Shown here: piece by piece, positions 36,434-45,904 of the stretch
Layout of the letters: every line of letters begins with the position of its first letter
Position numbering within the stretch: position 1 is the stretch's first letter
NCBI RefSeq assembly: GCF_934371575.1
Contig: NZ_CAKRNY010000002.1
Coordinates: 1-64,000, forward strand
Reading direction: 5' to 3'
DNA: 64,000 nt
DNA from: an uncultured Blautia sp.
GTDB lineage: Bacteria; Bacillota; Clostridia; Lachnospirales; Lachnospiraceae
The notes under the pieces: generated by a model
Database searches by the model: none
What the model saw: only the letters and a program-made list of their open reading frames with translations
What the model was told of the DNA's origin: nothing
Translations under genes and position numbers: made by a program

Positions 36434-37783
36434 TTATTTCAAAAACACATACCTGGCCTGAGCAAAATCTACTTCATCCTGATCCTGAAGGCAATATTCC
36501 TCATCTCCCTTTAACATCTTTCCATTTACCGAAGTACCATTACGGGAATTTAAATCTGTAAGATAATATTCGCCTCCCCGTTTTCTGATTTTTGCATGGA
36601 TTCTGCTCACAGTAGGAAGATCCACCACAGCATCTGCTGCTGTCTCCATTTTTCCGATCACAGTCAATTCATCCTGGAGATAAATCGTTGCCAGTTCTCC
36701 AGGTTCTCTACTCACAAGAGTTGCCGGTCCAGTGACAATATTTGCTGATAACACCATAGTTTCTCCAAGATTCTTTTGTAATATTGATATTTTATCCTTT
36801 TCATCATGTTTTTCATGTTTTTCAACAGTATTTTCCATGTTGAAAGTTTCCAGGCTGTCTCTGTTATATTTTTCTGTATCTTCCTCTGTGTTTTCTTTTT
36901 TCTCTTCTTTTTTCTTTTTAACAGACATGAGCCAGCTGCACAGCATTCCAATTCCCATAGCAGCAATAAGCGCACCCAGAGTCATCTCAACTGATATACC
37001 TGGAAAGTACCCCAAAGCCACAGCTGCTGCAACTCCCAAAATCAGTAATGCAGCAAGCCCAAACCAAATTACACTTTCTTTTCTTTTATCAACTGAAGCT
37101 TTTTCTTCTTTTCTTTCATCAGCATCCACCCACATAAGTGCTTCCGAATTTTCCAATTGATCTTCTTTTTCATTTTTTTCCGGAGTGTATGCGATTTTTA
37201 CAGTTTCTGTTTTTATCGTTTCTTCATTTTCTATTTTCTCCCGTTCCAAATACAATTCTTTTTTTATATATTCAAGATGAAAGCTATCTTCCAATGCTCT
37301 TCTATAGATTCCGTATCCAAGCATTACGGCTCTTTGATCTTCATGATCTAGCAATGGAAGAATATACTCTGTCAATTCCTGAAATTTCTGCCGAATATCC
37401 TGATCATACCCGGGAAGATAACAAAAATATAATTGTCGCCTTTCCACGTCCACATACATATATTCCGGTTTCAAAATCAATCTGCATGGATTCAGCAAAT
37501 ATTCTGAAATTTCTTCCATTACCTGTACAAATCCACCCAGAATCATCTGCAAATCTTCATAGCCCATCTTTTTCTCTTCATACAGAGTCAGCACTGACTG
37601 TTTGGATGTAATATCAAAGCACACCATAAACTGACCATCAACACCTTGTACTCTGCATTTAAGAAACGATGGAATGGTATTTCCTACCAGCATTCTCATT
37701 TGATAAGAAGATGTATCCGGTTCTTCATTTTCATATAGCACCAAATAATTCCCATTAATATCCCTTTTATATTCAGATTTCAT
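36434..37783 (-). CDS. DUF6382/FHA domain membrane protein of the Tad locus
   Basis: The 449-residue protein has an N-terminal DUF6382-type region (about 1-180), a charged stretch, two membrane segments (about 238-256 and 266-286), a Lys/Glu-rich linker and a C-terminal FHA domain (about 375-445) with SRIHAKI and NSRNGTSVNG. FHA domains bind phosphothreonine; no Thr kinase gene is in the window. It is the last gene of the pilus operon and its start overlaps the TadE-like gene stop as ATGA. A role in assembly control is plausible. Confidence 0.78.
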   Translation of the reverse strand: MKSEYKRDINGNYLVLYENEEPDTSSYQMRMLVGNTIPSFLKCRVQGVDGQFMVCFDITSKQSVLTLYEEKKMGYEDLQMILGGFVQVMEEISEYLLNPCRLILKPEYMYVDVERRQLYFCYLPGYDQDIRQKFQELTEYILPLLDHEDQRAVMLGYGIYRRALEDSFHLEYIKKELYLEREKIENEETIKTETVKIAYTPEKNEKEDQLENSEALMWVDADERKEEKASVDKRKESVIWFGLAALLILGVAAAVALGYFPGISVEMTLGALIAAMGIGMLCSWLMSVKKKKEEKKENTEEDTEKYNRDSLETFNMENTVEKHEKHDEKDKISILQKNLGETMVLSANIVTGPATLVSREPGELATIYLQDELTVIGKMETAADAVVDLPTVSRIHAKIRKRGGEYYLTDLNSRNGTSVNGKMLKGDEEYCLQDQDEVDFAQARYVFLK

Positions 37784-38217
37784 TTTTCCCTCTTATTTCT
37801 CACAGAATCTGCAGCACCTTTTATTTTTCTGATCCAGGATACCGGTTTTATTACTTTTACCTTTCCCTGAACCTGTAAATGATCATTAAATCCTCCATAA
37901 ACAGAAAACATATCAAGATCATAAATGACACAAATCTGTTTTCCGGCACTAACCTGCACTTTCAGATTTTCACCACCGTAAAAGCCGGCATTCCCAAGTT
38001 CTTTTCCTTTTTCCAGCGCTTTTTCACGAACTTTTCCATCTGGCCTGACTGACTCCATGGCTCCGTCAAGCGCAGATTCATATGCAGCTGCTGTAAGCCA
38101 TGCCCTGTTATGTATATAAAAAAATAAATATAATACTGCCATCAGCACCAATAAGATAACTGGCATCAAAAGCGCTGTTTCTATAGTCAGGCTTCCCTTT
38201 TTCAGATCCTTATTCAA
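37780..38217 (-). CDS. TadE-like pseudopilin
   Basis: The 145-residue protein has a prepilin-type N-terminus KKGSLTIETALLMP: Gly at -1 and Glu at +5 of the predicted mature form, then a hydrophobic helix to about residue 35. The start is TTG 38217, which overlaps the upstream stop codon (TTGA) and follows GGAGG at nine bases; longer frames upstream are not supported. It would be processed by the prepilin peptidase encoded immediately upstream. Minor pilin or pseudopilin of the Tad system. Confidence 0.78.
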   Translation of the reverse strand: MNKDLKKGSLTIETALLMPVILLVLMAVLYLFFYIHNRAWLTAAAYESALDGAMESVRPDGKVREKALEKGKELGNAGFYGGENLKVQVSAGKQICVIYDLDMFSVYGGFNDHLQVQGKVKVIKPVSWIRKIKGAADSVRNKREK

Positions 38218-38624
38218 TAAATCAGTCCTCCAATATACCCTAACAAAAGAAATGGCACAAATGGTACCTCTTTCTTTTTTCCATTTCCAGGAAAAAGCAA
38301 TAAAATAATCCCACAGAAGCCGCAAAGCAAAAGTCCCAGCAAAAAAGTCGCAAGAAGTTCTTCGAAGGACAAAAATGTCCCCAATGCAAGAAGCAGAAAT
38401 CCATCTCCCATCCCTACTGCACCATCGGAGATCAGGCTAATGACAATTACCATCATGCCGATGCTGGCGGAAGCAATCCAGCCCATACACAGATTTTTGC
38501 AAAAGTAAGCTTTCACAAATCCCAATATTCCAAATATTCCAATGGTTAAAAGTGAAACCTCTTTTTTACAGATATCTGTCCAACTATTAACTCCCAGAAG
38601 CATTAGAATGCAAAATTGTTCCAT
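38214..38624 (-). CDS. A24 prepilin peptidase, short form (TadV-like)
   Basis: The 136-residue membrane protein has the two catalytic aspartates of A24 peptidases: D17 in SWTDICKKEV and D74 in GMGDGF. It is shorter than the second A24 peptidase of the same operon (45292-45801). It lies between the two TadE-like genes, so it may process these rather than the Flp pilin. No N-methylation domain is present. Confidence 0.82.
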   Translation of the reverse strand: MEQFCILMLLGVNSWTDICKKEVSLLTIGIFGILGFVKAYFCKNLCMGWIASASIGMMVIVISLISDGAVGMGDGFLLLALGTFLSFEELLATFLLGLLLCGFCGIILLLFPGNGKKKEVPFVPFLLLGYIGGLIY

Positions 38625-38655
38625 ATTTTCTCATCACCTCTTACAATAGCCTTTT

Positions 38656-39465
38656 TCAGCTACATCTTTTACACGCATGCAGATTTCCCACATCTGACTC
38701 TTTTACCAGCCTGATGGATCGTTTCAATCCACTGCAGTTTTTGTGATTATGGTAGCGATTTCCTGTTTTTGTGATATACACTGTATTTCCAGGCTTTTTT
38801 CCTTTGCTGCAGCTTTCACAGGCATGATATTTCTCTCCATATTCATTTCTCATGGAAGCAATATTTTCACCCGCAGCTTTGGAAACTGACAGATTCAGAT
38901 GCCTGCAATCCCATTTTTCGTGATATACAGAACCTGAAGCTGTAACAAATACCATCTTCTCCGGCTTCTCATCACCATCGTTTCCTCCGTCTCCCCGGTC
39001 TGCACCAGTCCAGGCATGTACTTTCACCGTATTATGCATCCAGATTGCAGGAAGAGGTATGATTCCACTGACTGGCTCATACTTATAAATATCCGGTAAT
39101 GTGATATCCTCTGTATTACTTCCACCTGCAGCATAAGCGTACATTCCAGCAGATTTTGCATTTTGACAAAGCCTGCTTAAGTGCTCTGTCTGAATCTTAT
39201 ATACGTCCATAAAGGAAATCATTGATACCACGCTGCAGAAAAACAATGGCAGTACAAATGCCGCTTCAACTGTTAAACTGGCTTTTCTTAACCTTTTTTG
39301 TGTTTCTCGCCAAAAGGTGCACAGAGACACTTTGCCGAAAAGGGATCTGCCGTAAACCGGGGATGTTCCGACAGTTTGATTCCCCAGAGAACTATTCCTT
39401 CTTGTTCTTCTCTTTTTCAAAAAATATATATCTTTTTTCAATTTTATTTTGATCAATATTTTCAT
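38656..39465 (-). CDS. TadE-like pseudopilin fused to tandem Cys/His (Ada-like) repeats
   Basis: The 269-residue protein has a basic N-terminal extension (about 1-60), a prepilin-like segment KASLTVEAAFVLPLFF (Ala -1, Glu +5) and a membrane helix, then two C-terminal repeats (about 170-220 and 225-269). Each repeat reads VxxTxxGxxYHxxxxCxxL...HACxxC, giving one His/three Cys ligand sets as in small zinc domains seen at the ends of some nucleases and surface proteins. A pseudopilin carrying metal-binding modules is unusual. GGAGAGG precedes the start. It may form a pilus tip or redox/metal-sensing subunit; this is inferred. Confidence 0.72.
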   Translation of the reverse strand: MKILIKIKLKKDIYFLKKRRTRRNSSLGNQTVGTSPVYGRSLFGKVSLCTFWRETQKRLRKASLTVEAAFVLPLFFCSVVSMISFMDVYKIQTEHLSRLCQNAKSAGMYAYAAGGSNTEDITLPDIYKYEPVSGIIPLPAIWMHNTVKVHAWTGADRGDGGNDGDEKPEKMVFVTASGSVYHEKWDCRHLNLSVSKAAGENIASMRNEYGEKYHACESCSKGKKPGNTVYITKTGNRYHNHKNCSGLKRSIRLVKESDVGNLHACKRCS

Positions 39466-39509
39466 CACCTCTCCGGAAAAGTATCTTTCTGCACCTTTTA
39501 GCCCTGACT

Positions 39510-41009
39510 CTAAAGATAATGATATTCCCGTGTCACTGTAAATATCTTTCTTTTATTTGCTTTCACATCCACAGATGCCTCCAATGCCGTAATACAATGA
39601 TCCAGTTGAAATTCTTTCCAGTCCTCAGTCTCGCGAAATGAACTTTCGATCATATCCATGCCACCCATAATCTTCTGCCCTTTGGATGAAGTAAGCAAAA
39701 AGATCTGTAAATAATCTTCATAAGATAATCCTGCTTCATCATTTTGTCTGTCTGTATCCAGTTTATCTACAAGAGCCGGCATTCCCTGCAAGGACAACTG
39801 CCAATTTGAAGGATTTTTCGCAATTGGGACTTTTCCACCTGCAAACAATTCTCTTACATCTAAAATGCTTTCAGCAAAAGCCCAGCACAAAATCAACGCA
39901 CCTTCAATTGCAACCGCTGCCGGAGGAATGAGAAATCCAGCCGCAATAGCTGCTGCCAGAGCCTGTACCTGCGCCATCATAAGCGAATCAGACAGTATAT
40001 ATGCAGCATTAAGTCCTTCCCGTACAAGTAAAAGTTTTTTTGCAATTGCCTTCAGATTCCCTTTATCACTGTTTTTCTTTCCTATGATGTACTCAATCTG
40101 ATAGCTCAATCCGCCTTTTCCCGGTTTCATATAATTTCCCAGTTTTTCCATCAGATATTGCTGGTATAAGACCTGTGAAAGAAGTGTCCCATCTGTTTTT
40201 ACAGTATCTTCCATTGCAAACCCGGTTTCCAGTTTTCTTCCTGACACCAGGTTCTTTTTCTTTACTTTTTTGTCTGAAACTTCTTTTCCTACCGGAAGCA
40301 CAAGATCCAAAATACTCATCCACCGTATTTTTCTGATTGTCGGAATCGGATTTTCTACTTTAGAAGGTGGATTTTTCTCTTCCTGTACAGAAGGCAGCAT
40401 CTTCCCATCTGTAAATCCATTCTGATTCTGTGTCTCCTGTTTTTTCTTTTCCTCCAGCAAAGCCTGGCTCTTCTGCGCTGCTGAATCCATTTCACTCTCA
40501 TAATTTTCAATGGTTCCCTTGTTTTCTATTTCATTACCTCTTCGCTCTGCTTCAATTGACTTTTTCTGTATGCTGCGTATCTTATTCAGAAGAAGTTTTG
40601 CTCCATGGCTGCCAAGAGTTTCTTTCATATATTGAACTGCCTGTTGATAGAAAACCTCGCCATCCGAATCTGTCATTAGCAGATAACCGGATATCCCACC
40701 TTGCTGTACTGACAATTTCTGACTATTTTGCTTCATCACAGGCTTCATATAAGATTCCAGATTATCATACACGGAAGCCAGATTCATTTCCTTTCCCCCA
40801 CAAGATCCATCAACTGCAAACAAATCAAAGTCCTTTAAAAAGGACTTATTATATTGTCCAAACAATGAATACAGTCCGATATCCATCCCATTTAATATCT
40901 GTGTTCTGGCAGCTGCCATTCTTGCTGACTCGAGTCCTGAGCTCAGAAGGGACAAAATAAGTCCAAGTACCAACGCCATAAAAACTGTAATACTTCCTCT
41001 TTTTACCAT
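39510..41009 (-). CDS. DUF5702 protein of the Tad locus
   Basis: The 499-residue protein starts with a pilin-like KRGSITVFMALVLGLIL segment (Gly -1) but lacks Glu +5. A long soluble region with a Lys/Gln/Glu-rich stretch (about 150-240) follows, then a hydrophobic stretch near 345-385. This matches the DUF5702 family, found with Tad/Flp genes in Clostridia. It is probably an exported, pseudopilin-like subunit. GGAGGG precedes the ATG. Confidence 0.75.
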   Translation of the reverse strand: MVKRGSITVFMALVLGLILSLLSSGLESARMAAARTQILNGMDIGLYSLFGQYNKSFLKDFDLFAVDGSCGGKEMNLASVYDNLESYMKPVMKQNSQKLSVQQGGISGYLLMTDSDGEVFYQQAVQYMKETLGSHGAKLLLNKIRSIQKKSIEAERRGNEIENKGTIENYESEMDSAAQKSQALLEEKKKQETQNQNGFTDGKMLPSVQEEKNPPSKVENPIPTIRKIRWMSILDLVLPVGKEVSDKKVKKKNLVSGRKLETGFAMEDTVKTDGTLLSQVLYQQYLMEKLGNYMKPGKGGLSYQIEYIIGKKNSDKGNLKAIAKKLLLVREGLNAAYILSDSLMMAQVQALAAAIAAGFLIPPAAVAIEGALILCWAFAESILDVRELFAGGKVPIAKNPSNWQLSLQGMPALVDKLDTDRQNDEAGLSYEDYLQIFLLTSSKGQKIMGGMDMIESSFRETEDWKEFQLDHCITALEASVDVKANKRKIFTVTREYHYL

Positions 41010-41053
41010 GGAGCTTCCCTCCTTTTTGATTCATTTCGTTATTTCGGAATCAG

Positions 41054-41233
41054 TTAAATAGAGTTACTTTGTTTTGTGATTTTTGACAGAATATTCTTCA
41101 CAAGACTGGTTAACTGGTCCTTAAAAATCATGACCAGCCCAATAAGAACAACAAGAATCAGAATAATTTCCACAACACCTACAGCATCTTCCTCCATAAA
41201 AAATTCTCTTGTCAGTCTGCGCAATTCCCTCAT
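41054..41233 (-). CDS. Flp-type major pilin (Flp1-like)
   Basis: The 59-residue protein has a short charged leader ending EEDAVG and then a hydrophobic helix VVEIILILVVLIGLVMIF, followed by a polar tail. This is the Flp1_like architecture of Gram-positive Tad loci. ATG 41233 follows GGGAGG at eight bases; a GTG nine bases earlier is too close to that site. It is the only Flp-type gene in the operon and presumably the main pilus subunit. Confidence 0.82.
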   Translation of the reverse strand: MRELRRLTREFFMEEDAVGVVEIILILVVLIGLVMIFKDQLTSLVKNILSKITKQSNSI

Positions 41234-41325
41234 ACTCTTCACCTCCCTCTGCCTGATAAATTTCCGTTGGTATCCCTGCTGTATTTATTCTCTACTCCTA
41301 CCTCAGGAATTCCTTCAGATCGGAT

Positions 41326-42342
41326 TTATCCATAAAAGGACAGACAGGCCGGAAGCATAACAATTGCCATTACTACTCCCAGCATAAGCACCATTGGCAC
41401 CAACAGCTTCGTAGTTGCCGCTTCCCCAAGAACTTTTGCTTTTCTTTTCCTGTCATCCCAGGCCTCCACAGATTCTTTTTCCAGCATTTCTCCCATATGA
41501 CTGCTTCCTTTCTGGAGATTCTGAATCAAAAGTGTGGCAAATGTTTTATATTTCACATGACCGCATCGCTCGCCAAAACGTCTGTACGCTTCCAGTTCAG
41601 AAATTCCACTTTCCATTTCATAACACGTGGTAACAATTTCTTCATATGCAATACGCTTCACATTTTTTCTTTTATAATCCATAGCCATTTTGCGAAAAGC
41701 GTTTCGAACAGTCATCCCAGCCTGTACTAGCAATGTAAATTTCATGATCAGTCCCGGATAGTCCATCATTAATTCTTCATATCGTTTTGCCCTGATTTTT
41801 TGTTCCTCACGAGCAGTTATAACAATCATCACAAAAGCTGCTGCAACTGTCATCGCTGTCAGAAGATTTCCTGTATTGTCATAGGGTGTTTTCCATTCCA
41901 ATTTTTTTTCATCCCAATGCTCTGGAAGATAGTAATAATCCGAATTTTCCTGTTCACTGTTATAGCTTTCCACATACTCTAAAAGCATTTGTTCCTTATT
42001 TTTATTTTCAGTCAGTTCTTCCTGTTCCCCGGCATCTTCCTTTTCCAGTTCTTTTTCCGGGATATGCAGATATATGCTGCCTGTTTCTTCTCCTTCCACG
42101 GATACCGTAAATCTTTCTTCATAAGGTTCTTCCTCCTTTTTCAATTGATAATTAGCTTTCAATGTCTGACCACCGCCTTTGGTATATGTAAATAACATTC
42201 CAATCAGATTTCCAGCCATGACAACTGCAAGAAATATTTTTCGTCCTTTCGGCGTACCAATCTTTTCCACCCGGATCCATCCTGAAATACTTCCGGCAGT
42301 CAAAATAAAAACCATAACAAAAATGACAATATGGAGCCACAT
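41326..42342 (-). CDS. tadC: TadC-like pilus platform protein
   Basis: The 338-residue protein has two membrane segments near the N-terminus, a long acidic soluble insert (about 70-155, with extended Glu/Lys repeats), another membrane helix near 165 and a C-terminal T2SSF domain (about 195-335) with the LLVQAGMTVRNAF motif. Its partner TadB is encoded immediately upstream (four bases between stop and start). The acidic insert is longer than usual for TadC and is probably extracytoplasmic. Confidence 0.83.
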   Translation of the reverse strand: MWLHIVIFVMVFILTAGSISGWIRVEKIGTPKGRKIFLAVVMAGNLIGMLFTYTKGGGQTLKANYQLKKEEEPYEERFTVSVEGEETGSIYLHIPEKELEKEDAGEQEELTENKNKEQMLLEYVESYNSEQENSDYYYLPEHWDEKKLEWKTPYDNTGNLLTAMTVAAAFVMIVITAREEQKIRAKRYEELMMDYPGLIMKFTLLVQAGMTVRNAFRKMAMDYKRKNVKRIAYEEIVTTCYEMESGISELEAYRRFGERCGHVKYKTFATLLIQNLQKGSSHMGEMLEKESVEAWDDRKRKAKVLGEAATTKLLVPMVLMLGVVMAIVMLPACLSFYG

Positions 42343-42345
42343 TCG

Positions 42346-43098
42346 CTACACCTCAATTTCCACAATTCTTTTTCCCATCCAGTATGCTGTTCCATATACT
42401 CCAAGACAAACTGTCATAGCACAGATTCCAAAGGGATTTCCGTAAAGCATGTCCAAAAATCCAGGAGATGCCAGCTGTAGATAGAGAATGATCCCGGCAG
42501 GCATAATACTCATGATCATCTGTTCTGATTTTTTCGCCGCCAGAGTAGCTTCAATTTCTTTTTTTACATCAATCTTATCTCCCAGCATTCTTGCAACCTT
42601 CTGTATCACATTTCCAAGATCACCACCGCTTCGTTTCGCGGTATACAAAACAGATGCAAAGTTTTCAATATCCTCGACTCCACATCTTTTTCCCAAATCC
42701 AGAAATAATTCTTCTACCGGCACGCTCACTTTCTGCTGCGTTTCTATATATCGGAACTCAGCTACAATATCTTCATTTTTTGTATATAACTGCTCCAGAT
42801 CACGGACACAGGCTGAAACCGCATTTTCAACCGAGTACCCCGCCTGAACAGCTACACTCATTGAATTCAATGCATCCCGAAACTGATAATTAAGATGTCT
42901 TTTCCGTTCTTTAATCAGCTGTTTCTTTTTCCACTTCATAAAAAACACCGGAAACGGAAGCATGAGCGGAATCACCCAAAACGTTTTATAAAACAGGTAA
43001 TCCACAGCACCACACAACACAGTGCATTGCGCAATATATCTTACAATTTCTTTTACCGAATAATGATATTGTTCATAATCAGGATTTCTGCCATTCAT
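42346..43098 (-). CDS. tadB: TadB-like pilus platform protein
   Basis: The 250-residue protein has a T2SSF domain (about 75-205) with FRDALNSMSVAVQAGYSVENA, and membrane segments near 30-55, 205-220 and 225-245. Together with TadC it forms the inner membrane platform of the Tad machine. Its start overlaps the tadA stop as ATGA. It lacks the N-terminal extension of proteobacterial TadB. Confidence 0.85.
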   Translation of the reverse strand: MNGRNPDYEQYHYSVKEIVRYIAQCTVLCGAVDYLFYKTFWVIPLMLPFPVFFMKWKKKQLIKERKRHLNYQFRDALNSMSVAVQAGYSVENAVSACVRDLEQLYTKNEDIVAEFRYIETQQKVSVPVEELFLDLGKRCGVEDIENFASVLYTAKRSGGDLGNVIQKVARMLGDKIDVKKEIEATLAAKKSEQMIMSIMPAGIILYLQLASPGFLDMLYGNPFGICAMTVCLGVYGTAYWMGKRIVEIEV

Positions 43099-44288
43099 AG
43101 TTTTACCCCCGCCCGTTCCAGTTTTTCCCTATGCATGAGAGGAGCCATCTGCATCAGCCCCTGTCCTTCCTGCCACTGATACAGCGGCTGAATTTTAATT
43201 TCACCATCCTCGTATCCACATATCTCTGAAACCTCCAGAAGCTTTCTGGACTTATCCCGCATACGTCCGAGATGGATAAGAATATCTACTCCCGAAGCAA
43301 TCTGTCTGCGCACCGCCGCAAGCGGCAGATCCAGTTCTGACATCAATGTCATGATTTCCAATCTGCCCAGCATATCACGACAGCTGTTTGCATGTGCAGT
43401 TCCAAGGCTTCCTTCGTGACCTGTATTCAGTGCCTGCAGCATGTCCATTGCCTCACCGCCACGCACTTCCCCGACAATGATCCGCGATGGTCTCATTCGA
43501 AGTGCTGTTCGAATAAGATCTCTGATACTTACAGGCGGTGCCCCATTCACAGTAGCAGGTCTTGCTTCCAGGCGCACAAGGTTTGCGATTCCCTGAATTT
43601 TCAACTCTGCACTGTCTTCAATTGTAATAATCCGCTCATCCTTAGGTATGTATTCGGACAATGCTCCAAGAAAAGTAGTCTTCCCACACCCTGTCCCTCC
43701 GCCAATTACAATGGAATATCTTGCCTCTACCAGTTTTTCCAGAAACTGCGCACATTCTGCCGTTATGCTTCCTAATTCAACAAGCTTGTCCATTGTGATC
43801 GGTTTGTCCGGAAAACGCCTGATCGTCAGAATAGGACCATTAAGAGCTACCGGAGCAGCAACCACATTTACTCTGGAACCATTTTCCAGTCTGGCATCCA
43901 CAATCGGACTGGATTCATTTACAATTCGATTGCATTTTCCTACAATCTGCTGAATTACATCCTCCAGTTTTTCCTGATCGGTAAAAGCCTTCTGCCACTT
44001 TATCAGTTTTCCCTTTCGTTCTATAAATATAGAATCCGGACCATTTACCATTATTTCTGTTACTGTTTCGTCCTCAATCAGTTCCTGCAGCACATCCAGC
44101 TTTCGCACAGAATAAAATAATTCCTGGCGGAGCTGAACCTTTTCTTTCAGACTTACGCCTGAATCACGCAAGGTATTTACAATGAGCTCATCAATAGTTT
44201 CCAAAATTTCCTGATCGGTAAGCTCTCTGTAAACATCCAGCTTTTCCATAAGCATTTTTCTAAGTTTACGAAATATCTCCTGGCTCAT
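43095..44288 (-). CDS. tadA: TadA/CpaF family pilus assembly ATPase
   Basis: The 397-residue ATPase has an N-terminal helical region, Walker [11 protein letters not shown] near residue 197, the Asp box [12 protein letters not shown] near 220, Walker [13 protein letters not shown] near 265 and a His box GTAHANS near 290. It powers assembly of the Flp pilus from the cytosol. ATG 44288 overlaps the stop of the upstream CpaE-like gene (ATGA) and follows AAAGGA. Confidence 0.94.
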   Translation of the reverse strand: MSQEIFRKLRKMLMEKLDVYRELTDQEILETIDELIVNTLRDSGVSLKEKVQLRQELFYSVRKLDVLQELIEDETVTEIMVNGPDSIFIERKGKLIKWQKAFTDQEKLEDVIQQIVGKCNRIVNESSPIVDARLENGSRVNVVAAPVALNGPILTIRRFPDKPITMDKLVELGSITAECAQFLEKLVEARYSIVIGGGTGCGKTTFLGALSEYIPKDERIITIEDSAELKIQGIANLVRLEARPATVNGAPPVSIRDLIRTALRMRPSRIIVGEVRGGEAMDMLQALNTGHEGSLGTAHANSCRDMLGRLEIMTLMSELDLPLAAVRRQIASGVDILIHLGRMRDKSRKLLEVSEICGYEDGEIKIQPLYQWQEGQGLMQMAPLMHREKLERAGVKL

Positions 44289-45295
44289 TCCTTTTCCTTT
44301 CTCAAAACCTCTCTCACGTAATCTCCAAGTTCGCTCCATAAAAGTCCCTCGATATAATTTTCCGGAGCTGTATTTCCCCCATGAAATGGCGGGTGTACTT
44401 TCGTAGTTCTGGTAAGAATCTGCGGATAATCCCAGATTCTTACCAGATTTTCAAACTGGGAAATTTTCGAAACCGATACTATATCGGACAACACAGGCAT
44501 ATAAATTCTCTGACACATATCCAACATTTGGAAAATTCCATCTATTGCCCCTCCCATGTCCAGAATCACTATCTCATAATTACTGTGAAGTATAATTTCC
44601 TGTAACAGTTTTTCCCAGTCTTCCCATCCAGTTCCCCGTATATCTTCCGGCGTGCGCACAGGAGGAATATAATCCAGATTATTAACAGTCTGTATCATGC
44701 CGTTCATCTTATAGATCAGATTTCCGTTTTCCTGACGTACGAAATAAAGAAGATCACTTAAATTCTGCGCGAAGCCCTTTCCCATCATCTCTTCGAATCC
44801 GGAATATCCCTCCAGATTAAGGTACAGTACAGCCCGGTCTCTTGCCAGGATCTGCCCCAGGGTAAGAGCAAATGATGTTTTCAGGCATCGTCCTAAAGGA
44901 GAATATACTGCATATATCTCTGTATTCTTTTTCAGTACAGGAAAAACAGCCGGTGCTACCGCTTTCTCAGCACCATAGCATGCCATTACTTCCCGAACTA
45001 CATCTGAGGATGCCTGATATTTATAAACACTGGGATATCGATCCAGTTCCGGAGGGTGCACTCCTTCCGAAAGTATAACAATTTTACCAATTTTCAATTC
45101 CTGTACCTGTCGGCACATGGCCTTCTGAGAAATCAACAGCAACTCAATTCGATTGATTTTCCCATAGGCAATCAGACTCTCCACATTTGTAAATGCCTGA
45201 ATTTCAAATGGAATATTTTTCTTATGATTAAGATAATCCATGAAATTCAGAGCATAATCCACCTCCAGATCACAGACTGCAAAAATATTCTTCAA
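44285..45295 (-). CDS. CpaE/TadZ-like protein with degenerate P-loop
   Basis: The 336-residue protein has an N-terminal receiver-like part (about 1-115) and a ParA/MinD-like domain (about 125-300) with LYLNLEGYSG and VILDMGG segments. The deviant Walker A of the family (KGGxGKT) is reduced to SPLGRCLKTS (132-141): the glycines are lost while Lys-Thr remain. TadZ/CpaE proteins place the pilus at a site in the cell, and such degeneration occurs in TadZ lineages. It overlaps both neighbours by ATGA. Confidence 0.78.
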   Translation of the reverse strand: MKNIFAVCDLEVDYALNFMDYLNHKKNIPFEIQAFTNVESLIAYGKINRIELLLISQKAMCRQVQELKIGKIVILSEGVHPPELDRYPSVYKYQASSDVVREVMACYGAEKAVAPAVFPVLKKNTEIYAVYSPLGRCLKTSFALTLGQILARDRAVLYLNLEGYSGFEEMMGKGFAQNLSDLLYFVRQENGNLIYKMNGMIQTVNNLDYIPPVRTPEDIRGTGWEDWEKLLQEIILHSNYEIVILDMGGAIDGIFQMLDMCQRIYMPVLSDIVSVSKISQFENLVRIWDYPQILTRTTKVHPPFHGGNTAPENYIEGLLWSELGDYVREVLRKEKE

Positions 45296-45801
45296 TAGAC
45301 ACCTCCTGCATAAAGCAATACACTCAGAAATATAGGAACTGTAAAATGAAAATTTTCCAGCGGCATACCGCTTTTGTAATAAGTTTCTCTTTTTCCCGTT
45401 TTGAAATAAGCATGAAGGTAATGTAGTAAATATAGGATTCGCTGGCAGACAATGCCACTTGAAATCATAATAGCTGCTGATATAACAGCTCCAATCAGAA
45501 AGGAATAGAAAATACAGTTAAGAGTTTTTACAGGTCCTATCAAACTTCCTATGACGCACAATAGCTTGATATCCCCAGCACCAAGCATTCTGAATGCAAA
45601 CAAGATCCCCAGAAGTAATGCCGGCAATAGCAGCCCAAAGCCCCAGCTTTCAAGACCGCTCATATTCTTTTCCCATATTTGTGTAAACAGACTGATCAAC
45701 GTACAAAACAGCAGCCAGCCATTGTCCACCTTCGTCCTCTGAATATCCATCAGGACGGCGCATCCTGCTACTACAGCAGGAAATGTTCTGTAAAAAGGCA
45801 T
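45292..45801 (-). CDS. A24 prepilin peptidase, first gene of the Tad operon
   Basis: The 169-residue membrane protein has catalytic aspartates D19 (VLMDIQRTKV) and D77 (GAGDIKLL), as in CpaA/TadV peptidases. It is the promoter-proximal gene of the 11-gene Tad operon and is distinct in sequence from the 136-residue A24 enzyme near the operon end. It likely processes the Flp pilin. AGAAGGGGG precedes the ATG. Confidence 0.87.
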   Translation of the reverse strand: MPFYRTFPAVVAGCAVLMDIQRTKVDNGWLLFCTLISLFTQIWEKNMSGLESWGFGLLLPALLLGILFAFRMLGAGDIKLLCVIGSLIGPVKTLNCIFYSFLIGAVISAAIMISSGIVCQRILYLLHYLHAYFKTGKRETYYKSGMPLENFHFTVPIFLSVLLYAGGVY

Positions 45802-45904
45802 AAACAGCCCCCTTCTTTAATATTATGTTTATTCGCAACAGGAGGGTATCTTAAGTATTTTGTACAGAAAAGTTCTATATTTTATCTCTCGTAGAATAGG
45901 GAAT

